Positions 47,671 to 58,742 of a stretch of 64,000 nt of DNA are shown here, one piece after another. The position numbers and the translations under genes were made by a program. Under the pieces are notes generated by a model, which saw only the letters and a program-made list of their open reading frames with translations, searched no databases and was not told where the DNA came from. How positions within the stretch are numbered: the stretch's first letter is position 1; each line of letters starts with the position of its first letter. Where the stretch lies: positions 62,691,552-62,755,551 of the forward strand of contig OY744528.1 in the NCBI GenBank assembly GCA_963556195.1. Reading direction: 5' to 3'. Source of the DNA: Sepiola atlantica. Its lineage: Eukaryota; Mollusca; Cephalopoda; Sepiida; Sepiolidae.

Positions 47671-48059
47671 CATTTGTCATTGTTTCTGCACCCACCCTAT
47701 TCTCTAGATTAGTAGTAGCAACTACTAGCTGTTTTCAGAACTCAAACGAATAGCCCAATGAAAAGGATTTAGCTCCAATGAAGTAGTAATATTAAAGACT
47801 GAGGCGTATTTTGAGACCAAAGAAAAACTATTCTGGAAAAAAAACCCCATCAAATTGTTAGAGAAGTATTCGAATCAGCGTAACACCCTAGAAGGAGACT
47901 ATGTTGATGAATAAAGTCGAATTTTACTTAAAAGTTGTTGTTTTATTATTTAGGATTGGGACTTATTGAGTGGTGTATCAAAAATGCAAACATCTCTTCG
48001 CTGTATTTTCTTTCATAGTAGACTCACATAGATGTTTAATTATTATCTATATCTTTATT

Positions 48060-48660
48060 TATATAAAGTTAAGTATGTATATATGTTTATACATATATTT
48101 GTATGTACAGGATTCAACCCTACATTAATAAACTGATCATTATGAACTTTGGAAACCAGCTTGTAATCGTAATTTGGGAAATGTGGGCTATATTTAGTTT
48201 AGTTTCATACAAAGGTAGAAAAGAGGAGTTAGAACCCCTACGTGAAAATTCAGAAACCTCTGATTTTTTTGAATTTTTTTTTATTAGACATCAATTAATA
48301 AATATTTCCCAAATATCAGTTTCCTTGGAGAATTTAAAAGGGAATGTTTTGGGGCATAATATGTACAAAACTCCCATTACAAAATTCAAATATATACTAT
48401 TTTCATTGACTTCCATCCATTGTTATTAAAGACGAATTATTCAAGATTATCTAGATTTCCATTACTTTTTCAGACCCCTGAATCTTAGGCCTTAAATTTT
48501 GATTCTAGAATAGAATCAAAATTATGTAATGGATTTTGATCAAAATTGGAATAAGGATTCTAGACATCAGGTTTAGTATCACTATAGCTTTATTTAAAAC
48601 TTCGTAAGGGGACATATATTGTTCAAAACTGTTCTGTTCGGAGAATAAATTTTACCCGCC
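48060..48660 (+). repeat. Dispersed ~600-bp repeat (family D), copy 1
   Basis: It matches the reverse complement of 61190-61740 over its length: GTAATGGATTT.GATCAAAA, TTGGAATAAGGATTCTAG, CAAAACTGTT.TGTTCG and GAAT.AATTTTAC. No coding content is recognised; class unknown. Confidence 0.75.
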
Positions 48661-49280
48661 ATAGGACAGTTGTTTCTAGTTGTTTTGTTTTGCGGCATAT
48701 CAACATTTTTCGGGTTATATGATGCCACATCCGGTCATTTTGGTAAAAGTTTTTATACTTTAAGTTCTGTGTATCTTCAAATATTTATTTATGGCATTTG
48801 GTTGGGCTGTTTTGTAGAGAAAAATATTCTTTTAGTTTTTGGCTTTGCAGAGCACGATTGAGTTTTGCAAAGGGAAAGGAAAAAAACAATAACATCAATA
48901 TTTAGTGCATCTTAGATCAGTAAGCCAGTATTTTTAGACAGCGTGATCTGGTAGCACCTGAGCTCTGTGACAGGTATTTTACTAGTTTATATATATTTGT
49001 TAGTATCACGGTCTTTAAGGCTGAATGGATGAATTCATCCATTCAATAACAATGAATTAGTTACAATAAGTTATTTTATCTTCTTTTACTTCTTACATAT
49101 CGTACTTGCATATTTACGAGCTTCTCATTGAAGCAATATGTGACACAAGGCCTTTTAAAATGGGCCGCATTGGTCCTCTGGCTAATTTAAAAAAAAAAAA
49201 CTGAGAACGGGCTCCTCGGAATTCCTGGAATAAGTTGCCTCAGGCGACTGGCAATTACACCCCCTCCCCTCTCGAAGGAC
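48661..49280. other. No gene recognised
   Basis: A 63-codon open frame at 48670-48861 is hydrophobic and unrecognised. The stretch 49195-49270 holds TTGCCTCAGGCGACTGGCAA, which resembles family B. The rest is AT-rich. Confidence 0.35.
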
Positions 49281-49284
49281 GAGA

Positions 49285-49640
49285 GTTTCTGAAAGTTTGC
49301 AGAAGATATTAGGGGGTTTCGAAATTAAAAAAAAACAAATGAAATTATGGAAAAAGTTTTTGTTTGCGAAATTTTTAAATAGCAGAATTATGGAAAAATG
49401 CATTTTGAGAGTTCCTACAAGTTGCAGAATATATTTGAGCTGTTGAGAAATTTCAAAATGGTACAAGTATGGAAAAAGTTTTTGGAGTGTCTTGCGAGTG
49501 TCAGAAGATATTTGGGCTGGCTGTTGAGAAATTTAAATTTAAATTAGTAGAATTATGGAAAACGTTTTGGTAAAGTTCCTGCAAGTTCGCAGTTATATTT
49601 AGGCTGTTGTGAAATTTTAAAATGGTATCATTTTTTTGTA
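49285..49640. repeat. ~100-bp tandem repeat, about 3.5 diverged copies
   Basis: Recurring blocks are GTT.GCAGAA.ATATTxGG, GAAATTTxAAAxx.G.A, ATTATGGAAAAAGTTTT and a following TTCCTxCAAGT. Units drift in length. Confidence 0.75.
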
Positions 49641-50189
49641 ACGGTGGGTTCAATTTGTTATATACGTTTAAGCTAAAATTATCCCCCTGGGGGTTCATAT
49701 TTCCTAAAGATTTCTCATTTTAAAACTTACTACTCAATTTGAGAAGAGTTCAGTTTGCTATATAAATTTCATATAAGTTGATCCCCCGCTATTGTAACCA
49801 GACGAAAAATTGATTAGAGGGGATATTTTACATTAAATTAACAAAAAAATGGACATCCCAAAATAAAAATTGCACAAGTATTTTTTTCCCAAAATTTAGC
49901 TTTCTATAATCTAAATATTTGGTGTTTAATTAAATAGAAAATAATCTAAAAGTTTATTGAAAAAAAATAAATGAACGAGAAACATTTTAAAGATAGGGGA
50001 TAGCTGATCGTATGCGCCACAAAAAAGAACACATGTTACACTGTTCGTACGCCAAATTAAAAAAAATATCATTAGTTTACAGTGACCCTTTAAAACTACC
50101 AGTCATGGAATCGTTAATAAAATTCACAACCCTTTCTGCAAACAAACCATATTTGGTACAAATATACTTCAGTTTATGCTTGAATTGTC

Positions 50190-50435
50190 TACAAAGTTTC
50201 AGTCATAGATCTTCGGAATTCTTTGTTTTATTACCGTTTACTGATAAGTACAGCTGGATATGACGTGCACAATTGTCAATAACTCTCGCACACTTCTTTC
50301 AGGGAACCGCCTTAATTTTGGCTGCGATGGCCGTCTTCAGTTCAAGAATGTTTTGGAGATTGGTTTCATAGAAATTATCTTTGTGATAACCCCGCAGATT
50401 AAAATCGGGAGGGGGGAAGTAAAGTTCGGTGAATG
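50190..50435 (-). pseudogene. C-terminal fragment of a Tc1-like transposase
   Basis: Minus-strand reading gives TELYFPPPDFNLRGYHKDNF, then YETNLQNILELKTAIAAKIK and, after a stop, CARVIDNCARHIQLYLSVNG. This is the familiar DFxLWGYLKDxVY..xPQNLxELK..I.xxI..I....xRVxxN...R...C...G C-terminus of IS630/Tc1-type transposases. The catalytic core lies upstream and is not visible. Truncated and mutated (LRGY for LWGY). Confidence 0.65.
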
Positions 50436-50695
50436 TGAAGCCTTTCAGGATCACACTTCCTACTGCTGAAAGGATCACCAAAGTGTCCTCGCATATCATT
50501 TAACGGCGATTAAGCAAATACTGTTGGGAATTAATGACTGAAACTTGGTGGACAAGTTACTCATAGACTGGACTCTATTTGTACCAAATATGATTGGATT
50601 TCAAAAAGGATTGTGAAGTTTAATAAAGATTCCATGGGTGGCATTTTTACTGGAATTTCTTCAATATGCTCTGTAAAAAAATAAAAAATAAACGC

Positions 50696-50990
50696 ATTTA
50701 TTCGTTGCGCCACGTGCTCATGTTGAGACGTTGAGTAACAATCAGTTGTTAGTGACAGTCTTCTGGGTGTTGAAGGTTCGATCTAAGTATATAATTAAAA
50801 ATTGCTTAACACTTCTACTTGATCATGGCTGACAGAATGAGAACAATCTACTCCCGTGAATAAAACAGTTCGAAATTCTGTATAGATTCCCGAGTTCGAC
50901 AAGATGCACATGAAGATGGTCGAAGATTACATCGGCCGAAACGTTGTGAGAATAACATCCGATATGAGAATAATTGTTTGAATAATCAAA
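50696..50990 (+). mobile_element. tRNA-like SINE, longer copy
   Basis: TTGCGCCACGTGCTCATG (head), TTGAAGGTTCGATC (B box at about 50774-50783) and a tail with TACATCGGCCGAAACGTTGT and GAGAATAACATC. The tail is shared, inverted, with 31375-31412. An ~290-bp element is estimated. Confidence 0.65.
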
Positions 50991-51639
50991 ATAATCCAAA
51001 TTATTAATTCTCTTCTAAAATATTCCGAAAGATAAAAAGTTCGTTTGTTAGTTTAACCGTCCGAGTGAAGTATTGTGCATATGTGTTTAAAGAAGAACCG
51101 AGGTTGTGTACGTGCGAGAAAGTGAACTCTTTAGAAGTAGTATTTGTTCAGCAGAGTAAACAAGAGAATTAAAGTGTTATGATAAAACAGATTATATAAA
51201 TAGAAGAAAACGACTTAATATCTTCTACAAAAATAAGAATCGAAGTGTAACGCTTGGTTAAGTTATGAAACATTATGCTACATGTGCAACAACTGGGGAA
51301 TTGATTAAACTTAGGTAAGTTCTTTATTTATAGATTACTAGCGCTATTCAGTAGGTTTTACACGTGTGAGATATACTGCAGGTCGAAATTTTGTTTTTAA
51401 AAGAAAAAACTCAAGTCAAGAAGCTTCCTCAACCATGTGAAACCCATAACAACATCTTAGTAAACGACCAGACTACGGCTGTGGACCAGATTACTATGGA
51501 ATACGCCCCCTCCTACTGATACGGAACCCCCCCTCTGAAGCCCTCCCTCCAGGTACAGAGGCATCCTGGCTCCAGTGGAAAACACTCAACCGTCTGAGAA
51601 CGGAATGGGGGCGATCAAAAGTTGCTATGAGTATTGATT

Positions 51640-51975
51640 TACTCCTCTCCAGGAGTTAGGCACAAGGCCAGTTTTTATCTTACTCCCACAAGTAAGATGT
51701 GACTCAAGGTCGGGTCGGGAAAGTGGGGTTTAAAAATTGCCTGGGTAGCCTCGTCGGCATTCCCCGGTAGGGGCGCCTCAGGCAGTAAGCAATAAACTTA
51801 CTCCTCCCCAAAGAGGCGAGGCAAAGCCTGGGAGGGCGGACCTCCTAGAACTGCACAGGACAGACCCATAGACCGGCGTAAATCAAGCTCCGAAAGCCAA
51901 GACAATACCAGTCTATGGGGTGCAGTATCCATCGGAACAGATACTACACTTTGATCTTAGCCAAACTCAACCATT
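51640..51975. repeat. Family B repeat ending in antisense U2 5' end
   Basis: It begins TTAGGCACAAGGCCAG, contains AGTAAGATGTGACTCAAGGT, CCCCGGTAGGGGCGCCTCAG and GGCAAAGCCTGGGAGGGC, and ends with GGAACAGATACTACACTTTG ATCTTAGCCAAA (51935-51966). The last block is the reverse complement of U2 snRNA positions covering stem-loop I and the following single strand. It is therefore a composite of a family B unit and a U2 5' fragment. Confidence 0.7.
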
Positions 51976-52510
51976 TGTAAATGTGGAGAGGAGGACCATA
52001 TAATGAAACACTGCCTTATCTGTCCTCTACTGCCCAACCGGTGCAGTTTGAAAGATCTTGCAGAGTACGACAATAATGCAAAGGACTGCGTAAAAAAGTG
52101 TGAAACTGTTGTATGACCACATGCTTAAAAGACACGCAAAGAAGGAGAAAATAATCTCAAATATCGTCATGTTTACAAATTTTGTATTGAAAGAGGAGTT
52201 AAAAATAACATTTGTAATATGAGATCAAGTAATAAATAAACTGCTAGAGCGGCGGTGTTCTTAAAAAACTACTACTAAAAAAAAATAATAATAAATAATA
52301 AATAGTAATAAAAACTGCTGTTAGTAAAAAAAAGTACGCTTACTTAAAGACAGCTATAAAACGACCAAATGAATGGACGCGAATTCGAATTATCTTTTAA
52401 AAAGCGTGTTTATTTGAAATCATATAAATTAACATATTAAATACTTTGCTGATTCGTTTTTAATCGAATTTTCACGGTATCTTTTGTTTAGTAAATTGTT
52501 AGGTGAAAAC

Positions 52511-52645
52511 ACAGAATAGTTAACAGTCAAGTTCTCGTAAATAAGAATTAAAAACAACAAAACATTTGTAGCAAACACAGCAGAATTAAATTCTCTACCG
52601 ACCCGTATGCGTTTAACGTGTCGAAACTGTTCGTAAGATTTTTTA
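52511..52645. repeat. Third copy of the 1.14-kb repeat family
   Basis: It shares ACAGAATAGTTAACA, a GTTCTCGTAAA block, AAATTCTCTAC and TTTAACGTGTCGAAAC with the two copies in TCTP intron 1, in the same orientation. Dispersed repeat, class unknown. Confidence 0.65.
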
Positions 52646-52954
52646 TTTCAGAATTTTATTTCGATGCTACATGCTAATCGACACATGGAAACTAACAACA
52701 TTATGTTTCTTAAAAATAAAGTAATTTGATTGGCTGTAAAAAAAACAACAAATATATTCAAATGGGAACTAGTTTAACACAGAATTGATAACAATACGTC
52801 AGTAAATACAAATTTGGTTTTCTATAAATGTAGTTGATTTTATACTCAGCTTATTCTATTTGTCCTGGGTCGATAATCGCTTTTGTCAAACTGGTTTTGG
52901 GGACTCACCTAACCAGTTTATAAAATGTGATGATACTGATGATGATAACGAAGT

Positions 52955-52973
52955 TATATTCTCAAAATAATAA

Positions 52974-53050
<77 letters not shown>

Positions 53051-53139
53051 TTATTGTGTATAAATAGTGATGGTACCCATGATGATATTAACGTCATGGT
53101 TTCAAATTAGTAAGGATGATGATGATGATGATGATGGTA

Positions 53140-53194
<55 letters not shown>

Positions 53195-53258
53195 CGTTAT
53201 TGTGTATAAATAGTAATGGTACCCATGATGCTATTAACGTCATGGTTTCAAATTAGTA

Positions 53259-53302
<44 letters not shown>

Positions 53303-53395
53303 ATAGTGTATAAATAGTAATAGTACCCATGATGCTATTAACGTCATGGTTTCAAATTAGTAAGGATGATGATGATGATAATGATGATGTTATTT
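52955..53395. repeat. (AAT)n and (GAT)n arrays with a ~75-bp spacer repeated three times
   Basis: AAT triplets (52968-53010) pass into GAT triplets. The spacer GTGTATAAATAGTxATGGTA, CCCATGATGxTATTAACGTC and ATGGTTTCAAATTAGTAAG recurs three times between GAT blocks of different length, so the higher-order unit has been duplicated. Confidence 0.95.
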
Positions 53396-53570
53396 TCTCT
53401 AATCCATAATCATCTATATAATAATACGCTAATGCAATTTCATGTTCGTGCGTACGTCATCATCCTCCACCCATTAAAAAATAGGATTCGCCGAAAATGC
53501 AATGCACATTTTTTTTGATATCATCTGATGACGCAGTCGTGGCGAATGTGAAACTCGAACTAAAATACAC

Positions 53571-53625
53571 TTTCTTGGCCTTCGGGCTCGGATCATAATG
53601 TAGTATCTGTTCTGTCCAAAGACGG
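53571..53625 (+). ncRNA. U2 snRNA 5'-end fragment, sense, diverged
   Basis: TTCTTGGCCTTCGGGCTCGG followed by ATCATAATGTAGTATCTGTT CTGTCC resembles the U2 5' end (CTTCTCGGCCTTTTGGCTAA...). No 3' domain. Repeat-embedded pseudogene fragment. Confidence 0.6.
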
Positions 53626-54063
53626 TATCATAATATCGTGGGGTCTGCATTCGCATCAGACGTCCATAGAATGCAAATATGTCACAAACTCCTACAAGGG
53701 TTTTTGAGATAGACGCCAATAATCCGATATTCTGAAACTACATTACCTAGAGTACTCAGATAAGTATGTTTTATTTTGAATAAAAGTAAGTAGAATAATA
53801 TTCTGAGGTCTTCATTCGCACCGGTCGTCCATAGAATACACGGCATCAATATACAGCATATGACAAATACAACCGTGAAATTCTTACGAACCTCATTAGT
53901 TCTGATGATAATAGTGACGGTATTGTCTCTTAATAGTGATTATACTGATGATAATACTGACGTCATGATGATTGTCATTATGTGGTTTCTAATGGCGATA
54001 GCAATGTAATCATCTCTGACTAGTGATACTACTGATGATGACACTGATTTCAGGGTGTTAAAT

Positions 54064-54960
54064 TATGCTACTGCCAGTTATTGATGACATTTTAGCATAT
54101 CTGGGTTCGGTAAAACATTTTTCGAAGCTAGATTTGAAGTTGGGTTACTGACAGATAGAATTAAACGACGAAGATAAAGAAAAAGCAGCGTTCGTTTCTC
54201 ATTGGAGTGTTTTTCTGTTTAGGAATTGCAAATGTACCCGGAGTTTTTTTGTCAGAATGAATGAATTGCCTTACAGAGTCGTAAACAGAATGGTCTGCCT
54301 TATTTCGGCGACATTTTAGTATTTTTAGATACGATCGAAGATTATCTTAAACGCATGCATTAAATGGTTTAAGGAAGCATATTTGAAATTAGAACCAGTT
54401 AATTGTGAGTTTTCTTGTCAGGAGGAATCTCAATAAATAGGATTTAGAGTTGGCACAAAAGTTATGAAAATATTAAAGGAATATAGTCGGTATAAAGTCC
54501 AACCATTATTAGGAAAATATGAATATTTGTTGGGATGTGTCCGTATTATAGCAGAATTATCCCAGTGTTTCCGGGCCTAGTCGAGCCCTTAATAACTTTT
54601 AATCAGGAAATATACTCGATTACAAGGAATGTCAATCAGGTTTCAACAAATTAAAAGGAATCTTGGCAGATATAGTAACTGTGGTATATTCTGATCTCAC
54701 CCAAGTGTATGATCTCTATACAGATGTGTCTTGCATAGCAACATAGATTTACACAAACAGTATTGGATGAGGCAGAAAAAAGGAAAATAGAGAAAACTAT
54801 GTACTTGTTCTACAAGTTAGGTAACACACAAACAAAATAGTCGACAATAGAAAGTAAAGTCTGTGCTATATATTATGCATTAAAATGTTGAATCTCTGCC
54901 TACACAGTGCGACATTCACTATCTATGTAAACCATCTGACACTGGAGTACCTGTTAGCTC
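54064..54960 (+). pseudogene. Ty3/Gypsy RT-RNase H fragment 2
   Basis: Broken + frames give DDILAYLGSVKHFSKLDLKL with GY.QIELNDEDKEKAAFVSH, then GDILVFLDTIEDYLKRMH (motif C region, usual YLDDILV), a KLEPVNCEFSC block, and the connection/RNase H start FNKLKGILADIVTVVYSDL with YDLYTDVSC. Motif order is right for Gypsy, but there are many stops and the catalytic DD is reduced to GD. No LTRs recognised. Confidence 0.85.
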
Positions 54961-55129
54961 ACCTATGGAAAATAAGAAAATACAACAATGGGCTTTTTGT
55001 ATAGAAGGAATACAATTTTTTAATAAAATATTTACAACGTAAAACAACCTGATGTGTGAATCTTCTATCACTTTCCAAAAAACGCCCTATGACTGAACAA
55101 AGAACCCGAAAGGCAGGTGGTACTGTCTG

Positions 55130-55245
55130 AGAGAATGGTATTATGACGAGTGTATATCTACTACACTGTCCACCAAAAGAAGGTGGTAATGCTTCGGAGG
55201 CTGGTCTCATAACAAACGAACAGATACTACACCCTAGGATTGAGC
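55130..55245 (-). repeat. U2-derived repeat units, diverged
   Basis: GAGAATGGTATTATGACGAG, ATCTACTACACTGTCCACC and GGTCTCATAACAAACGAACA GATACTACACC follow the layout of the arrays at 44.5 and 46 kb. Confidence 0.65.
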
Positions 55246-55522
55246 ACTGAAATATAGTATATTAGTTTTAAATAGTATAGTAAACTGAATTGATCATTAA
55301 AAGATAGTAATAGTATCGTTTCGACTTCAGAGAGACAGACACCAAATCTCCATTATTAATAGATTGTGATGTCATTGTTTCCAATTAATGATAATAATGT
55401 CACGGTCGCTAATTAGTGATGATTTTCATAAAGGTATTGATGTATTGGTGATAATCATTTTTAGTGATGAATGGAAGGATATAACGTGCCTACAAACACT
55501 GGTACAAGCGTATTATTATAAA

Positions 55523-55547
55523 AAGGCTTTTCAAAGATCGAAATCTT
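55523..55547 (-). repeat. 25-bp inverted copy of the pLTR hammerhead region at PLE left end
   Basis: AAGGCTTTTCAAAGATCGAA ATCTT is the exact reverse complement of 55752-55776 (stem II and III of the ribozyme). The overlap of TCTT with the pLTR start suggests microhomology at the join. Confidence 0.93.
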
Positions 55548-55988
55548 CACATTCTACAATTCATTTGACTTCTTTTCAACGGAAATTTACCACCCGGACA
55601 ATCTGCATATATTTTTCACGGAATTTTTCTTTTCATTCACTGCGTTTTTTTAACAAAAATTCCTTTAATAATAATTTTCATATTTTTCAAATATTTGAAC
55701 TTTGGTTTTTTCGAAAGCCAACTTATCCATCTGTATTTCTCCTCTAATGATAAGATTTCGATCTTTGAAAAGCCTTGGCTTAAGGAAAGAATAATAAACA
55801 CTAGTTTTATTACTGAATACACCTTGCATTGAACAATTGAAATTTGAAATAAATTTGGACAATCGTCGCATATTTATCACTCTTTTTTTTCTTCTATCTC
55901 TACAATTGCTCTATCTCGTATATTGAGCTATTCCTCCTCACTATAGGTTCCATCTACTAAAAGCTTTTACTTTGGTTTATATTTGATC
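55544..55988 (+). repeat. PLE 5' pLTR
   Basis: 445 bp, starting TCTTCACATTCTACAATTC and ending TTTATATTTGATC. It differs from the 3' copy at only a handful of positions (for example A at 55746 for G, a T-run length near 55883 and a C/T near 55963). Its left end is truncated relative to the full unit and abuts the inverted scrap. Confidence 0.95.
55736..55790 (+). ncRNA. Hammerhead ribozyme, 5' pLTR copy, core-mutated
   Basis: Same fold as the 3' copy, but the core reads CTAATGA (55744-55750) instead of CTGATGA: the base equivalent to G5 is A at 55746. G5 is invariant in active hammerheads, so this copy should be inactive. Stem II (AAGAT/ATCTT, TTCG loop), GAAA and stem III (AAGC/GCTT) are unchanged. 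Confidence 0.85.
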
Positions 55989-56036
55989 TTACTTTAGGCT
56001 CCTACTAAGTTGAGCTTCTTTCTCCTATTTTGTGAA

Positions 56037-58742
56037 ATGTTCAGTAAGGAATTTCTTCCACTCTCAGCTAAAAACATTCCCATCCCCTCAAATGAAGCCT
56101 ACATTCGCAAACTCATACAGTCCATGAAAAAGTTTATTACAAACGTAAGATGGAGAACCTTCCATTATGACTTAAACTCAAAAAATAAAAACCGGAAAAA
56201 TGACGGAAATACCATCTCTTCTCCAGAACACAAAGGATTTACACTCCCCATGAACTCCTCCAGGGAATTAAAAAAATTGGGACGTCTAACTGCATCCAGG
56301 TACGGCCTAAAAACATCTCCTTTTCCCAAGCAAAATGATCTCCTCAATAAATTTGAAAATGATTTATTCAACTTAATTAGACGCATAAAATTCAAAAAGC
56401 ACAATAAGCATCCTAACCCCTTCATCAAAAAAATCAACAATTTCACTAACAAGATCAAAAAGCTCCCTGACATTATAGTCCCAGTGGATAAAACTAAAAA
56501 CTACTACAAATTGAAATATTCTGATTACAAAGATTTAATTTACAAAGAATTGAACAAATCATATAAAATTTCTTCTGATAACATTTTAAATAGCATTAAC
56601 AATGAGGCTAAATCCTTGTTAACTTCTTTTAACATATTGAATTACGCTGAAATCTTCACCCCTGCTTCACCCAGATGTACCTTAAAAGACCACAAAATAA
56701 ATTTTCATGAAAACCCCTCCATTAGACTAATCTGCCCATCCAAATCTGACATAGGCATTATTAGCAAAAATATCCTAGATAGAATCATTCCTACATTAAA
56801 AGCTAAAATTACATACTCCCTCTGGCAATCATCTGGAGAGGTTTCCAACTGGTTCTTAAACCTCAAAGATAAATCTAATTCCAACTTGAACTTCATCACC
56901 TTTGACATTGACAATTATTATCAGTCCATTTCTCCTATCCTACTAAACAAAGCTGTTATTTTCGCTAAGAATAATTCGGGTATCACAGACCCTGAAAAGG
57001 ATCTAATAATTTTAGCCAGGAGATCCCTTTTAGAATTTGACAATCAATTTTGGACTAGGAAGGATAGCCCCAACAACTTTGATATCACCATGGAAGCCTC
57101 AGACTCTGCCCAAGTTACTGACCTAGTAGGATTATATTTATTGAGACAATTAAAGCTTGAATTCGGACACTTGCACGGTGGACTTTACAGAGACGATGCG
57201 CTCTTTATTTCTAGGGAGAGACCCAGACAATACAACAACACCAAAAAAAACCTACACAATTTCTTTAAAAACTTCGGATTAACCATAACTATAGACCCCG
57301 AGAAAAGAATATCTAATTTCCTTAGCCTAACACTAGACCTTAACTCCGAATTATTTAGCCCTTACCACAAACCTAATCTAACCCTGTTTTACGTACATAA
57401 GCATTCTAACCACCCTAAATCCATCATTAATTCAATAGTCCCTTCAATTTCAAATAGAATTTCAAAACTTTCAGCTAATAAACCTATCTTCGAACAAAAT
57501 TCTAGTTTTTATAATAACGCACTCCTTAACTCGGGATACACTGATAAAATTAAATATGAAAATAATCCCCCTATCAAGGGGAATAAACCTTTAAATGTTA
57601 TTACATACAAAATGGCTACACAAGATAGACAACGAACTAGCACCACGATACCCAAGAAACCTAAGAAATATGTAAATAGACACACTAAAACTATTAATAT
57701 AGTTAAAACGGCTAACCCTCAAGAACACAGTGAAAATAAAAATAAAAAAATTAGAAGAAAGGATAATATTTGGTTTAACCCACCCTATAATTGCAATGTA
57801 AAAACTAATATAGCTAAGGAATTCTTCAAAATTTTAGATAACTCGTTCAAGCACCCACATAAATATAGCACTATTTTAAATAAGAACTCTATTAAAATCT
57901 CTTACTCCACAATGCCCAATATAGCACAAACCATCATCACATCTAACAACAAAAAAATTAAATCTGCCCAACAAACAACACCTACCATACACCCCACTAA
58001 TAACTGCAACTGCCAAAAATCTAGAGAATGCCCATTAAACGGTGATTGCATACAAAGTAACGTTATATATTCCTGTACTGTTAAACAATACACCATTACA
58101 CAAATTAATACCAATATGCAAAATAATACCAACATACAATCTCCCCCCTTTCCCCTCAACCATCTCCACCAGCAACGCCCTCCACTAAATAACACACTTC
58201 ACACTGACCAACACCTACCACTAACTAATAATGGATCCGACCTCATCCCCCAAGATACCCCATTTTCACCAACAAATAACCCTAACTTAAACCTCGACCA
58301 GATACTGAACATATAGACCGTAAGCATTCCCAATAATATAAACAACACAAATAATATAACAACAACCCCCCACAAAATTCATACCTATATTGGTGCCAGT
58401 GCTTTCCCCATTAAGACTAGAATCTCTAACCATATCTACTCTTTTAAACACAACAATAATAGTACCACTAGCACTTCTCTTTCCAACCTAATAAAAAGTT
58501 TTAACATCAAAAAGATCCCCTACTCCCTAAGTTGGTCTATATTAAAAAAGTCAAACTCATATACTCCTGGTTCTTCCTTCTGCCAGCTATGTACCTTGGA
58601 AACTTATATGATAGCCACTGCACCCAAGCACTTAAATGTTATTAACACCAAAAATGAACTAATTTCAAATTGCAGACACAAGCGAAAATTTAAATACATT
58701 AATTTCATTATCCCCTCTGACACTCCTCCTCCCAGCCAATAA
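56037..58742 (+). pseudogene. PLE reverse transcriptase / GIY-YIG endonuclease ORF with one amber codon
   Basis: The first in-frame ATG is at 56037 after a stop at 55995. The frame runs 901 codons to TAA at 58740-58742, broken only by TAG at codon 760 (58314-58316). RT features: TLKDHKINFHENPSIRLICP, motif A FDIDNYYQSI (about residues 289-298), motif B SAQVTDLVGLYLL, and motif C GLYRDDALF (YRDD at 384-387). A Cys cluster follows, CNCQ...CPLNGDC (657-671), as in the PLE linker. A long Asn/Thr/Pro/His-rich linker holds the amber. Beyond it, in the same frame, is the GIY-YIG nuclease: TYIGASAFPIKTRISNHIYS from residue 783, FCQLCTLET, and NELISNCRHKRKF with the expected Glu. A read-through or a 759-residue RT lacking the nuclease are alternatives to inactivation. 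The enzyme would copy the element RNA by target-primed reverse transcription. Confidence 0.93.

Noticed and set aside
56165..58195. Minus-strand frames under the PLE (102, 69 and 97 codons)
   Set aside because: Antisense shadows of the reverse transcriptase ORF.
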